This document shows positions 29,106-41,376 of a DNA stretch of 64,000 nucleotides, one piece after another (position 1 is the stretch's first letter; each line of letters begins with the position of its first letter). Origin of the DNA: Fagopyrum homotropicum (Eukaryota > Streptophyta > Magnoliopsida > Caryophyllales > Polygonaceae); NCBI GenBank assembly GCA_033239125.1, contig BSWB01000008.1, forward strand, positions 3,998,001 through 4,062,000, read 5' to 3'. A program made the translations under genes and the position numbers. The notes under the pieces are model-generated. The model saw only the letters and a program-made list of their open reading frames with translations, searched no databases and was not told the origin of the DNA.

Positions 29106-31381
29106 ACCCCGGCTGTCCACTCTTCCGGATCTCTCGGCCGCGTCCCTAACCTGCAAGGCAACTATAACAATATCGGTATAAAACCGTTAGCTAGCATTCA
29201 AGGCATTAGAATCATGGTATTGGCACACACACACACATAAGGCATCATAAACACACAATCGGGTTTATTATCTTTTTATTATTAGGTCATATCCCGTTCT
29301 AATTCAACTTCTTTTGTGACACGAGAATCTTAACTATCTTGCCCTTGTCCCCTTTCACCATACGGGTTTGTACTTGATGCGGATCAGCATCACCCGTTGG
29401 ACTGGTAGCAAAGCACCTACCAGTCATCCCATTTTGGACTAGACAAGCGGTCACCGCCCGTTATCATACACTTGGGCCAAATATGAACATATAAAGTCGG
29501 TGGTCCTATTACCGGTTTAGATGTTATAACATAAACAATAAACACACACATAAACAATAAACACACACCACCAAACACGCATCGAAACTAATACAAAGAA
29601 TACGAGCTAAGTAAGTTCGAAGACTTACCTCGTCTCCACACTCAACTCACAATACTCTCGTTTCCCTTGGGAAGAAGTCTACAAACTGATCAAAGAGGAT
29701 ATATATATATCAACAACTCGCTCAACTCAAAAGTCTAAGGTGTCTCACACAAACAATCTACGCATGATCGTTTGAATCTCATTCTAGGATCGCATCCTAG
29801 AATCTATAACACTCACATCTCCCTCAACGCATGAAGAGATCTCTCAAAAGCATACTACCTCTCATAAGATCATACTCAACATCCACGAACAACTTACAAA
29901 CCTATGAGGTTTAACATGCCCATCACACTGTACTAAGATCCAAAACCACTACTTGACATTTACTCAAAGGTATGCTAGATCCAACCTAGCATGATACTAA
30001 TGCTAAACATAACTAAATCGAGTAAGGTCATAATCTCAAGGGAGAGGATACTCACATGACGTCAAAAGACGGGAGACGATCCATGGATGTCGATGTGGAT
30101 TTGTTGGCTTAATCGAGGTGCTTCCGAACCTAGCACCAAACTAAAAAAAATTTAGCATAACGCTAAATTTGGGAATACCACATAATATATGCCAACTATA
30201 AGAATAATCCCGTAATTGAAATCCGAGTTTAAAATTGACAAATGCATTTTTAGGGCAAAGGGGAACAATTCCATAACTTGGGTCATATTTTAAGAATAAA
30301 ACCTTGGGCCATAATCGGTAAATACTCCAGCAGTGGGCAATAGTGTAAATTTAAGAAACTTGGGTCTTTTCTCTAAATAAATTCTGCACGAGGGTATAAA
30401 TGCAAACTTTCAAAATTGTGGGTCAAAACTGAAATTATAAAGGTGTGGGTACATTCTGCGATTATCAAAAATCAAGGGGGGCCCAAATTAATTAGGTTAA
30501 AAGCCTTTCTTCAATCTTACAAACACGCACAGAAGAAAGAAGGGGGATGAGCTCTTGACGGCTCGCGTAGGCGAAGAAGGGAAGGAAAGAAGCCGGCGGC
30601 GCTACTGGCTGCACTCGGCGGCGGGGCTCCTTGGCGACGGAAGCAGCAAGGAGGCGGCAACAGGGCGGTCCTCTTCGGCGGCTTGACCCTCCCCTGGCGA
30701 CAGACAGACAACACAAAAGGGGAAAAGAAAGAAGGCGGCCTGCAGGTCGTCGAGGCGGCGGCAGCCCTCGCAGGTGGCTACGGTCGATCGAGGCGGCAGC
30801 AGGTGGCGGTTCTCCCTTGGATCTGTGGACTCCTGGTGATGCAACATCCTTCTCAAGAGGATTTGAAGATGCCTCAGCCCTCCTGACATTGTTGGTCCCC
30901 AACATATGCAAGAGAAGGGAGATGAGGAGGAAGGCTGGCATGAAGCAAAGGAAGGGCCAGAATGTGTCATTGAGACAGAAGAAAAGGGGAATCGAGGGGT
31001 CGGGGGTGAGGCCGAGAGGTCGGGCAACCAAGGGTCTGGGAGTGAAAGGTTGAAGCGTGAAGCTGCTGCTCATCCACTTGGAGAGAGAAAAACAAGAGAA
31101 GCAACAAAACAAGGAAAAGAATTAGGAGAAGAAAGGGAATAAATAAGAAAAAAAATAAATAAATAAAGGATTGACTCTTTTCCAATCATCCGGAATGGAA
31201 TTTCCGAATCGGAACAACATTCCGTCCTATTTCGGAAGAAAACCAAAAATATAAATATATCCGGGGAGCTGTTTTATGTGTTAAAAATACTTTTAAATAC
31301 AAAAAAAGCTAATAAAGTATCAATAAAAGCCGGAAAAGAAAAAAAAACATCGCAAACGCGCCTAAAATTTGGAGCGTTATA
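29106..31381 (-). mobile_element. F2: truncated F-type LTR
   Basis: Minus-strand LTR beginning TATAACGCTCC at 31381 (the usual TGTAACG start with a mutated second base). It contains a GC-rich block at about 30540-31060, an AT-rich middle, and the predicted intron 29628-29151. The last part of the LTR is missing at about 29105. The flank ATTCG at 31382-31386 equals that at 594-598. The 140- and 206-codon ORFs in the GC-rich block lie on both strands and resemble nothing known. Confidence 0.75.
29151..29628 (-). promoter_or_regulatory. Predicted intron in the F2 LTR
   Basis: Minus strand donor GAG|GTAAGTCT, branch CTAAC (GCTAACGGTTTTATACC), acceptor TTGCAG|GTTAGG; 478 nt. The donor hairpin is weaker here, with six pairs certain. 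Confidence 0.5.
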
Positions 31382-32235
31382 ATTCGTTACTAACCCGATT
31401 GACGATCTGAAAGAAGATTCGGAATCACAACGACGCAGGCTACGCATGTACAACATCAAATTCACCGGAATCTGAGTGACGGAACTGTACTGGTGACATA
31501 TATGCTCGACCAGGTCCTTATCTGCTCGGAAATGCAGAAACTTGGTACCGAAATGAAGAGAATGAAGAGAGGAATTCAGAAACTCAAACGGAATTGAAAT
31601 CGGATTAGAAACGGAGAGTAGATCTGAATTTGATGTTTGAGAGAAATTAGAGCTTTTACGAGGAAACGTGAAAGGAAATGAATTAATAAACGATTTTCAG
31701 CTATTTATAGCGAAGTCGATAATTATCCTTTAGCGAAGTCGATAATTATCCTTTAGCGAAGTCGATAATTATCCTTTAACCGATCCAATGGCGGGTTGAA
31801 CCCCCTTCTCCAAACTTCTCGAAATTGGAACAATAAATCTTGAATATTGTAGGGATAATTATTCCACAATTGCCTCGGAAAACATGTATTCCTAAGCCGT
31901 CTTTCTTAGCCGTTAAGAAACGAAATAGCGACTCTTTTGACCGTTTTGTCTTTCCATGTTTTTTCATATCTAGGACATGTCCGATGTCCTGATCATTTCT
32001 CTCAACTGCATTTTTATTAATTGGAGCTCCCAAATGCTCCAAATAATACCGGAGGGTAAAAATAATTACCCGGGGGAAAAAGTGAAAATTTCACCATAAG
32101 CCCAAAATTACGCCAGGAACATAACGGTGGGACTTATACTCAACACTTACGAAATCTTCACAAGTTATATGTCAATTACTATCACTAATTAAGTTAATCA
32201 ACATTAATTAGAATTCGGAAATTCTAGCTATTACA
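31382..32235 (-). mobile_element. 3' LTR (outer part) of chromovirus C2
   Basis: Minus-strand LTR start TGTAATAGCTAG at 32235. It is collinear with 594-1408 and with the first 900 bp of the C solo LTR. F2's LTR is joined to it at exactly the base where the F-type fragment joins C1's LTR. Confidence 0.8.
31708..31778. repeat. Short tandem repeat in the C2 LTR (three units)
   Basis: Three units of about 22 bp with the core AGTCGATAATTATCCTTTAG. C1 has two. Confidence 0.8.
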
Positions 32236-35200
32236 TCACACACCCCTTAAGAAAAAGTTTCGTCCCGAAACTTGAACAATTCCCAAATCCTCTCGGACCC
32301 ATACGCCGAGGTATAAACACTCTCTCTATCAGAGGTATCACATCTCCGTTCAAACGTATCAACCTATAACACTCTATAACCTCAAAACACAGCATGGAGG
32401 AATCGCCAACTCCAGCAACAAGATCATAACGGTATCCAAAGGCATAGAGGAAAAATCATCTCTAGCCAACTACTAACCACGTCACAAGGCATGGAGGAAG
32501 CCGTCTCCAGCCAATCGTACTCGTAACACAACTATGTGGAGGAAAACCGTCTCCACTCACACTATGTCCATCAAAGATAGCATGGAGGAAAGAACCATCT
32601 CCTGCTAATCCTAACACATACATCGTAGCATGGAGGAAAGAACTATCTCCAGCTATACCTATCTCGTACTAGCAAACAAGATCTAACAGATCATATTCAC
32701 AACTCACAGCTAGCACGAAAACACCACATATCACATAAGCACATAGCATAACATACACTCACTAAGATAGCACCAAAATCTAATCGTGGATCCTACAGGT
32801 GCATCTGTCCCGGCGTAAAAATCTAGATAGTTCCCCTGGATACTATCATCAGTCTCCCACGTAGCCTCATCATAGGAATATCCTTCGAATGCAGGCGTCT
32901 CACACCTCTCTGCCTAGAACCGCAGAAGGTTGTTCTGCAAAAGTGTGATCCGGCTCAACCAGTAGATCATCATGACTCACAATGTGCCTCAGATCTAGTA
33001 TGTACTTCCTCAGCTGAGACACATGAAACATAGGATGAACATCCTCTAACTTCGATGGTAAAGCCAATCTGTGCACTACTCTTTCAACTCTATCCAGTAT
33101 CTCAAAAGGACCGACCTATCGGGACTCAACTTTCCCTTTATGCCATAATGTCTGACGCCTCACGTCGGAGATACTTTCAACCAGACATGAGCTCCTACCC
33201 TGAACTCTAAAGGTCGACGCCTCCAATCTGCATACGACTTTTGGCGACTCTGTGAAGCCATCATCCTTTCTCTGATTACCGTTACTCAAACTATATCATC
33301 CTGAATCTGCTCTGGCGCTAACCCACTGGTACTGCCAAGCTCATCCCCGCATAAAGGTGCATGACACCTATGTCTACACAATGTCTCATAGGGACCATCC
33401 CTATAGATGCATCCCAACGGTCGTGGTATAAGAATTCAACAAGTGGGAGATAAATAGATCGTCTCTGTTCCCAATCTATCCTACAAGCTCGCAACATGTT
33501 CTCTACGGTCTGGAGGGTCCTCTCAAACTGACCGTCTATTTGAGGTAAATCTCAATCATGAAGTGTAGACGCGTTCCACAAGCAGTCTGAATCTGCTATC
33601 AAAACCTCAAAGTAACCCGTCTACTACAATCATAGTCGATCGTCCCCGGTACACTTATGGAGTCCCACCATTTGTCTAGTGTACTCCTTTGTTATTTCAT
33701 TCACTGGCCACGTCTCTTAGTAAAGATGGAACGTGTCAACTTCGTAAATCTGTTACAAATAATCTGGATAACACCAAAACTCTTACTGGGTCTCAATCCC
33801 ATCACAAGTCTACAAAAAGGTCCTCTCACTTCTACTACATCACTGGTAGTGGATGAGCTCATCTCCAGGTCAGTAACATTTTAACCCGATCTACTACTTC
33901 AGGGTACCTCTTATTTGAACATGGATGTACTAAAGAAGGTGTACTATGGGTGTATTGTAATCTTCTCTACTCAACTCCGCATAAGCGGTTATACAGACAC
34001 AGTTGCGGCACCTCATACTCCTTCTGCTCCGTTAAAGAACTGTGGTGTCTCGCCATGAGACATCCTTCCATTAAATTCCCTCAGGGTCAGGAAAGTCCCC
34101 TGCTTTTGTTGGACCTCACCCAACAAATCAGGTAGAACCCCTAAAACATGAAACTAACGTCCTTATCAACAATTGTAGGTCCAACTCTAACCAAGCTTGA
34201 TCATTCTGCAATCGAGGCTGTACAACAATTCCAACAATCGCCTTCTCTCGAGGCATCTTCTAGTTCAAGGTATCAGTTACCACATTCTCCTTGCCAGAAT
34301 GGTACCAAACTTCACGATCAAACTCCTTGATCAACTCCAGTCAACGACGCTGGCGGTTATTCAGCTTATGTTGCATATAAATATGCTTCAAACTCTTATG
34401 ATCGGTGGGAATCTAACATGAAATATCACACCGATATTGCCTTCAAATGTGGACACTTGAACTACCACTACTAACTCAAAATCATGAGTCAGACAGTTCT
34501 CCTCATACGTTCTCAGCACCGTAGTCACGTGATTCCCAAAATCTTCTGATTATCACCGAATAGAAGCAGAGTTCAAATGCTTCCTCTATTCTTCAGAACT
34601 CCGACATACTACTTCAACCACACACTTATGGTGGTCTTCCTCATAAGACTCGTAATTGGATGCACAATCACATAGAATCTTTCCTCAAAGCGTTGGTAGC
34701 AATCGACTGGGCCGAGAACTACGCATTCCCTTAATGTTCAACAGTATCATCCACAAGGCATCATACTCACTACTCGTCACATCAACTATGATCCCGCTGG
34801 CAGGGGCAACATGACCAAAAAGGCTAACTTTGGCATTTCAACTCACATATAGGGAGCATAGCATACAAGCTTCTATCTCTCGGGTTCTGCAACACCGTCC
34901 TCAAATAACCGATACGTTCCTCTCCATTGTAAGAGTACTATTCATCCACTCTTATAAAAACCATTAAAGCACTCTTCAACTCCGATGATATCACTACAAC
35001 TTGTAGTGTCCATAACAGGTATGGAATGTTGTCCTATGCCCACGCTACTCTCTCATCCTTAACTGATGATATCCTAAGCATATGAAAATGTTGATAACAC
35101 AATTGCTTCTCTTAGTTGATCCGATAAGTCATCAATACATAGCGATGAATATACTAGGGCGAACGAAGCCCATCTCAATCCACTCTTCAAATTGCTTCTT

Positions 35201-35780
35201 CAAGTTCTAACAACTCAACAAGCCATATACCTCATAGGCCTTCTCCCAACCAATCACGTACCATACTTCAACGCAATATCAAAGTCCTCACTCCGCTGAG
35301 GCGGTAGATTAGACGGTTCAGTAACACGTCTATAAAATCATAAACCACTGTAATAATCTTCAGCGTGGAACTATCTCTTTCCTTCACGGCATACATAAAA
35401 AAAACATCACCCCCTGGTGTTATCAACCTCGTTGCTCATATGACACTAAAAACAACTCACCTCCTCAAAGGTCCTAACCTCGAAAAACCTCTACTTAGTC
35501 AATCTCATTAGAGACTATAAAAGTCTTCCTAGTGCTATCTAAACCAACATGATATCTATTCTTGAGTAGGCGAATGATTTGAGACTCTCTATTGTCCCCG
35601 CGTCTGCTGCTGAGGTGTCTTCTGACCATCTTCCATCACACTAGCAGAAATAAAACTCTGTCGTGATGCCACTCCAGTTTGCTTACAGAAGACAGTTCTA
35701 TGACCCTGTCTACCACAGGTAAAGCAAGTCACTGGCGATCTTCGACACTATGGTCGTACATGTCCAGGCTTCCCACAATT

Positions 35781-36167
35781 TTAACAAGTCCTCGGTTCAC
35801 CTGAAGTCCGTGTGAAACGAGAAGTACTCAAACGTCCACAAGTCGGGCTTGGTTTGCAACCCGAATATCCAACCTCGTCTTCTGCTGATTCAACCCGTTG
35901 TTTCTTCTTTAATCTAGAAGCTTCAGTTGATCTCTCAGATGTTGGTAAATCCGGTGTAGATCTACCCGCTATCTCCGCCTCATATACTTGCTGCATATAC
36001 TCTCGAAACTCGAATCTACTCATGGAGACACGATCAGCCTCTTCAAACTCGTTCTCTTCCATAGGCAACACAACAGTGGATACTGGTCCCTGACTTGGCG
36101 CTACTGAAGGAAGAGGGGGTGTACCCCTATCTCGTCCCATTACAGATACTGCTCTAGTCTGAGCCAT
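35781..36167 (-). pseudogene. gag: C2 gag N-terminal fragment
   Basis: 128 codons from MAQTRAVSVMGRDRG, with a Pro/Ser-rich start and FREYMQQVYEAE. It ends in a Lys/Arg-rich segment leading toward the zinc knuckle. The position, about 270 bp inside the PBS, fits the gag start of a chromovirus. The capsid core expected between is missing, so this is a deleted gag. Confidence 0.65.
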
Positions 36168-36214
36168 CTGTAGAATATACGCCCCTAAACTTATAAGGCT
36201 ATATATATGCCATA

Positions 36215-36219
36215 TGTAT

Positions 36220-36268
<49 letters not shown>
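36215..36268. repeat. (TA)n microsatellite
   Basis: An almost pure TA run of about 50 bp in the leader between the C2 PBS and gag. Confidence 0.95.
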
Positions 36269-36271
<3 letters not shown>

Positions 36272-36436
36272 TGTCGAGATCCTCAGATGGGTGACGACTT
36301 TTGTACATACTATCCCAAAACATTTGTATTCGCTTAAAACCAAAACCTTTTGAAAAGTCAGACCCCATGTGGGTTCTGTTTATTTATCCACTTTACCTTT
36401 ATTGCAGATAGCAAGTGCCATTGTTGTCAACCTAAG

Positions 36437-36448
36437 GCTCTGATACCA
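36437..36448 (-). other. C2 primer binding site (tRNA-iMet)
   Basis: Plus strand GCTCTGATACCA, minus strand TGGTATCAGAGC, four bases inside the LTR end at 36453. Confidence 0.9.
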
Positions 36449-36452
36449 ACTC

Positions 36453-37713
36453 TGTAACACTCCGAATCCGCGGGACTCGGAATGCTACATTGGGCTAGGA
36501 TCTCACAATGGATCGTGACCCTAGTCTGACAACAAGTTCACTGGATCTTACAACAAGGCACAAGATGAGTAACAACAAATACATAAAAGCTATATGATAC
36601 AACAAAAGAGTTAACAAAACTCAAAGCCGAGTACAAAACCATAACAACAACATCAACTGGTACAAAAGATCCCCAACCCACGCATCCTAATGTACAAAAG
36701 TCCTCGGCTGGTCACACCATCTGACTCACTCTACAGTCTTCCTAACCTGCAGATCAACTACAACACGGTATACACCGTTAGCTACAACAAAAGATAAGCA
36801 TGATAGTAATAGCACAAACACACCACAACAACTCATACATGCAATGTCACACACAATCATTTATTATCTTTAATTACGTTATTCCATTACTAATTCAACT
36901 TTTTTTGTAACACGAGGAGCCTCAAGAACCCCGTCACATCCAACGTAACACAAGAGTTTTGCATGGGGGTCACTCATCCTCTCCTGTGAGATCATCTTCA
37001 GGGCACCTCCTCCTAACCCAGCAGGGAGACCGGTGGTTACCGCCTGTTATAATACACTTGGGCCAAATAAATATAATGAATGGTCATCCTAGTCCGGTTT
37101 AGGTTATAAATGCACAATCATATGAACACACACAACCATCACAATCATACAATCCACAACTGCACGCTAAGTAAGTCCTATGGACTTACCTGATATACTT
37201 GTAACGTGTACCACGTCACAACTTCCCCTTGGGGAAGTAATCAACGCCTGCAATAGCAAGGCACACACAATCACATACTACAAAGGTTAGGAGACTCGTC
37301 TCACTAACCACAACCAACCTATATCTCAAATCTAAACCTCAAATCCTCAACACATTCATAAATGCCTAAGACATATCCTCAACATAACATCTCATCATAC
37401 TCGTACACATACTAAACCTTAAAGCCATAACCGATATCCATAACATCATCATGATCCTCAACTCATTCTAACACCTAGCATGCATCTAATAAGTATTCCT
37501 TAATCTCAAATTTAATCCTAATTTAATTAATTAACGTTTAATTAATTAATTAAATTTCACCAGAATAACGTTTTGCCCGTAGGCCATTTCTAAACCCACC
37601 TGTCATTAGATTTCATCAAACAAACAACCCATAAACACCAGAAAAATATAATGATCATAATGGAATTTCTAATTATCCATTTTGAAAAGCCTAAGGTCAA
37701 TTTAGGCCAAATC
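36453..37713 (-). mobile_element. C2 5' LTR, inner part
   Basis: The minus-strand LTR ends ...GAGTGTTACA at 36453 and matches the second half of the C solo LTR (about 57170-58313). A D-family LTR interrupts it at 37713. The remaining 900 bp or so of this LTR, which should end at TGTAATAG, is not found anywhere to the right, so a deletion or rearrangement followed. It contains the predicted intron 37189-36747. Confidence 0.75.
36747..37189 (-). promoter_or_regulatory. Predicted intron in the C2 5' LTR
   Basis: Minus strand donor TCAG|GTAAGTCC, branch CTAAC in GTAGCTAACGGTG, acceptor CTGCAG|GTTAGG; 443 nt. Hairpin GTAAGTCC-ATA-GGACTTAC has eight perfect pairs. Confidence 0.55.
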
Positions 37714-39690
37714 TGTAACACCCCGAATTCTCAGAACTCGGAGCGCTACTGGTTAGGACCTCACAGTGGGTCCCGACCTCAGTTTGACAACAATATTACT
37801 AGGATCTTGCAACAAGACACAAATAAGAAAAACTGAAATTCATGAAATAGAATTTGTAAAGGAATGAATGCAACACGGTCTAGCAGCCTAAAGTACTTAA
37901 CGAGAGCAAAACGATCAACTGTCTTAACAAAAGAAAGAACGACAACAACAACCCCAACCCCCACTCTAAGGAGTACGGAGACCCGGCTGACCACTACTTC
38001 CGGATCACTCAGCTGCTGGTCTAACCTGCGGTAAATCTAAAAACACAAAAAAAAAACCATTAGCTAGTTATCTAAACATTAGGAGAAATAATAACAGCAA
38101 ACACACAGATAAAATAATAAATACTCATCATGCTTTCAAACAACCCATTTATTATCTTCACTTAAGTCATTCACTCTAATGATACTTATTTTGTAACACG
38201 AGGGATTCCCAAACGTCGCCTCCGCCCCCGTGTACCCATCAGGAGTGGATCCGATGCATCTCACCGTGTACCTGTATGGTCTGGGTATAGAGAACCTCCC
38301 AATCTCCTGGCAAAGTTGGGCAGTGATGTCACGGCCCGTTATACATACACTTGGGCCTTAAAACAATATAACCACGGTCGTCCTAACAAGTTGTTATTTA
38401 TTATAACACACATTGTACACACACAACCATCATCACCCAACTAATATCCAGAAACCAGCTAAGTCGCAAGGACTTACCTTGATCAAAATCGTTATCTCAA
38501 ATCTCAACTCGGTTTGAATCCGTGGTAACTCAAAAGCCTGTCAAATAAGACATGTGGATCAAAATCACATCCAGATGTCCAACCTCATGCGAAGGAATTA
38601 CGGAAAAAGCTCTCTAACGGTAAAAGACCATTTTACCCTTAGTGCCGAAAATTCTCAAAGTCAATCATTTAGTTCTAAAATTTTCTTTTAGAACCTATGT
38701 CCATAATCTAGTTCTCATTGAAAAGTTTGGTAAGGATTTATAAGAGTTACCCAACATTTTTAGTTTACATAAAAGTCGTTACGGTTGGACTTTGGGTTCA
38801 TCTACACGGCTTGGATAAGGATATAAAATCCTGAAATAAAATTCTAGCTCCTATATGATATACATACTAAACATAGGGGTAAAGATCTCACAAAAATACT
38901 TAACCACGACTCTCTCATAAATCTCCAAAGTTGAGATAAAAGCTGAAGTTTCTCATACTTAGTCAATTTTCCTATGCTGTAAAAACAGCCCAACTGTCTT
39001 ACTTTAGCACCTCGTAAATCCCAATCCGACCGTTAACTTTCTCTCAAATTTTAACACATTAAAATTTTTTATTTCAATCTACAACATATTAAAAATTCAA
39101 CGGTGGATTTCATTCTAAGGTATCCAAAAACGGGTTCAAAGTTAGCAGTTTCAGCTCACAAAACTGAAATTTTCTTAAGAAGAGTAAGGTCCTAAGTTCG
39201 AGTCTCACTGTCAGCAGTCTCTCTTATTTATCATGGTCTGAAGGTCTCAAGTTCGAACCCCTCTTCAGTCTTTCTAACTCCAGCCTACACTACTCCCTTA
39301 ACATACATTTGTTCAGCATTTTCTAACCTACACTACTCTCATTCAGCACACAAAACAAACGTACATCCTCACAATACTGTATGCAGAAGAGAGGGCTGCT
39401 TACTCGCTACAGGTCGGCAAGGAGGAAGACCCGGCGTTGGCTTCCGGCGCTGGCTGCAGAGGGCTGCGGGCTGCTGTGTCGGACTGCTGCTGTGGAATGA
39501 GGTCTCACGGGCTGTTGCAAGGGCTGCTGTTGTGGATTGTTGCTGTGGAATGAGGTCTCACGGCTGTTGCAGCGGCTCCAGCAGCGTCCCGGCTTCCTTG
39601 TGGCGGACCGGTGGTGGACGGCTCAGCAGTCCGCCCCTATCTCGTGCCCGCTGGAGATGTGCAACCGCCTGGAGTGCAGAAGAGGAGGTC
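37714..39690 (-). mobile_element. D-family LTR, minus orientation (left arm of an inverted pair)
   Basis: Starts TGTAACACCCCGAATTC at 37714, the reverse complement of the D LTR end at 48175. It can be followed in inverted alignment with 46688-48175 up to about 39160, and then continues through a GC-rich, Gln/Cys-triplet-like block. A segment of about 25 bp (GCTGCTGTGGAATGAGGTCT and following) is repeated at about 39484 and 39540. No PBS adjoins it. It ends where Athila-2 gag homology begins; no TSD could be found. Confidence 0.7.
38026..38477 (-). promoter_or_regulatory. Predicted intron in the left D LTR
   Basis: Minus strand donor CAAG|GTAAGTCC, branch-like CTAAT, acceptor CCGCAG|GTTAG; 452 nt. 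The right hairpin arm has lost two bases (GACTT instead of GACTTAC). Confidence 0.5.
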
Positions 39691-39693
39691 TTA

Positions 39694-41376
39694 GGTTTAT
39701 GCGAAGAACCCGTGCTGGGAAGGAAATTGTTCCTTACGATCCCGAACCAGAAAAGACATACAAAAGACGCTTGAAAGAAGCGAAGATGGCCAACCAAGAC
39801 AATCGTGATCTTGAGGCCGAATTGAAGGAGGCGTTTGAACAGCTACACCTCAGCAAAGAAGAGCTGAGACTGGAAAAGGAAGAAACCCGCGCAAGGACTG
39901 AGGCGATCGAAGCAGATATGGCGGCTTTACTAGACCAGTATCTAACTCGACCGAACCAAGATCCTCGACCAAGGCAAGACCTTGTTCCAGATCCTCAACC
40001 GAGGCAGAATCCAGTACCTGTTGCCCCGGCCGAGATACTTCCACCTCGGATGCCAGTCCGAGACGTTCTTTTTGCAGGTATTCCACAAACCCTATGGCAG
40101 ATAATGGACCCCAATCAACAACTGAGGCGTCCAGGAGTCAACCTAGGTGATCCAGCGAACCATGATTATGAGCTTCGACCGCAAGTTCTTTATATGATTC
40201 GCCAATGTCAGTTTGGAGGGCTAGAGAGGGAATCTCCGCATCAACATCTACAGAACTATGAGATCTTGATGGAGACCTTGAGACCTTCAAGGCTGGAAAA
40301 CAACAACTACAAGCTAAGGCCTTTCTACTTTTCTTTGAAAGATAGAGCTCTTACTAGGTATCAATCTCTTCCTTCAGGAAAAATCAATACTTGGGAGGAG
40401 ATGACTACGGAATTCTTGACTAAATTCTTTCCCCCCCTCTAAAACCGCTGAAATGAGAGGGAAGATTAATGCATTCATCATGAAGGACAAGGAGAGCTTG
40501 TCCAAGTCATGGGAGAGATTTAAAGATATTCTTTTGGATTGCCCACATCATGGGATTCCAAAGATAGAGTTGTTGGAGATATACTTCAAGGGACTGGACG
40601 GAAGCACCCAGTTCAACCTTCAACTACTATCCGCCGGTACATTCATGGACATGGCGATTGACGAAGTTTGGGAGTTCATAGAGAAGCAAGCTTTACACAT
40701 GGAGAAATATTCCCACCAAGGAGCTGAAGGTGGAGTTAAAAAAGTCTACTTTCAAGAGGAGCCATCAAGCACTAATCAACTCATTTCTTTGAAGAATGAC
40801 GTGAAACAATTGAAGGAACTCTTAGTTGCTCAAACCAAGAAGGAAGATCAAGGATCAAGGAACAACAATGGATACCGTAACAACAACAAAGGTTCCCGGA
40901 ACAACAACTACAACAACAATAGAGGATCCAGCAGCAATAATTGGAGGACAAACAACCAAAATTCGGATAACAATCATTCTAACTCCAATTCGAACGATTC
41001 CTCTAATCCTTTCCTCTCTTCTCCTTCTTCATCTACTCCATTGAAGAGCCAAGAGCAAGGATCAAGTTTGTCCCAGCCGGAAAAGAAAGACGCAGTGCTG
41101 GAGGCCATCTTGATCAAGCTTAGCGCTATGGAGACATCTATGACGTCATTTTCGAAGGCACAAAAAGCCTTTGAACAACAACTTGCTAGTAGGGCGAATG
41201 AAACGCCAAGAGATCCAAGGAAGCTTCCAGCAAGAATGGAAAGCAACCCTAAGGGCCATATTATGGCCATAACGACGAGGAGTGGACTGAAGACTGCAGA
41301 TCCAGTGCCTCGGTCGGTGCCAGTACAGACGAAGACCACCTCGGTCCAGGTGTAGACGAAGAACACTTCGGCCGAG
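39694..41376 (+). pseudogene. gag: Athila-2 gag
   Basis: Homologous to Athila-1 gag from MRRTRAGKEIV. A coiled-coil-like N-terminus comes first, then the capsid domain (FSLKDRALTRYQSLPSG, LLDCPHHGIPKIELLEIYFKG) and an Asn-rich tract near 40850-41010. A +1 frameshift occurs in a run of seven C at about 40431-40437, where Athila-1's TTCTTTCCCCCT-type context has one fewer. An in-frame TAG follows at 41356-41358. A palindrome cluster (41308-41392) is inserted just before the protease, in a place where Athila-1 has none. The 5' extension of the open frame back to 39537 is D LTR sequence, not gag. Confidence 0.85.

Larger units (their letters stand above)
32236..36436 (-). pseudogene. pol: Chromovirus C2 internal region: decayed gag-pol
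   Basis: Minus-strand order is gag near 36167, then zinc knuckle, pol, integrase, chromodomain, PPT at 32236-32270. A gag start at 36167-35781 is open for 128 codons. A zinc-knuckle-like VTCFTCGRQGHRT is readable near 35700-35740. The integrase core end is near 33400-33540 (TVENMLRACRIDWEQ, LPLVEF), with the C-terminal segment and chromodomain end (EATWETDDSIQGNY) at about 32830-33340. Stops and frameshifts interrupt all of these. I could not assign RT motifs with confidence between 34000 and 35600, which suggests strong decay or deletion. Confidence 0.75.

Noticed and set aside
30492..31112. 206-codon minus-strand ORF and overlapping 140-codon plus-strand ORF
   Set aside because: Both lie in the GC-rich block of an F-type LTR. 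Open frames occur on both strands, and the copy at 1-593 does not keep the same frame.
39537..39693. N-terminal extension of Athila-2 gag
   Set aside because: This part is D LTR sequence fused in frame by chance. Homology to gag starts at about 39694.
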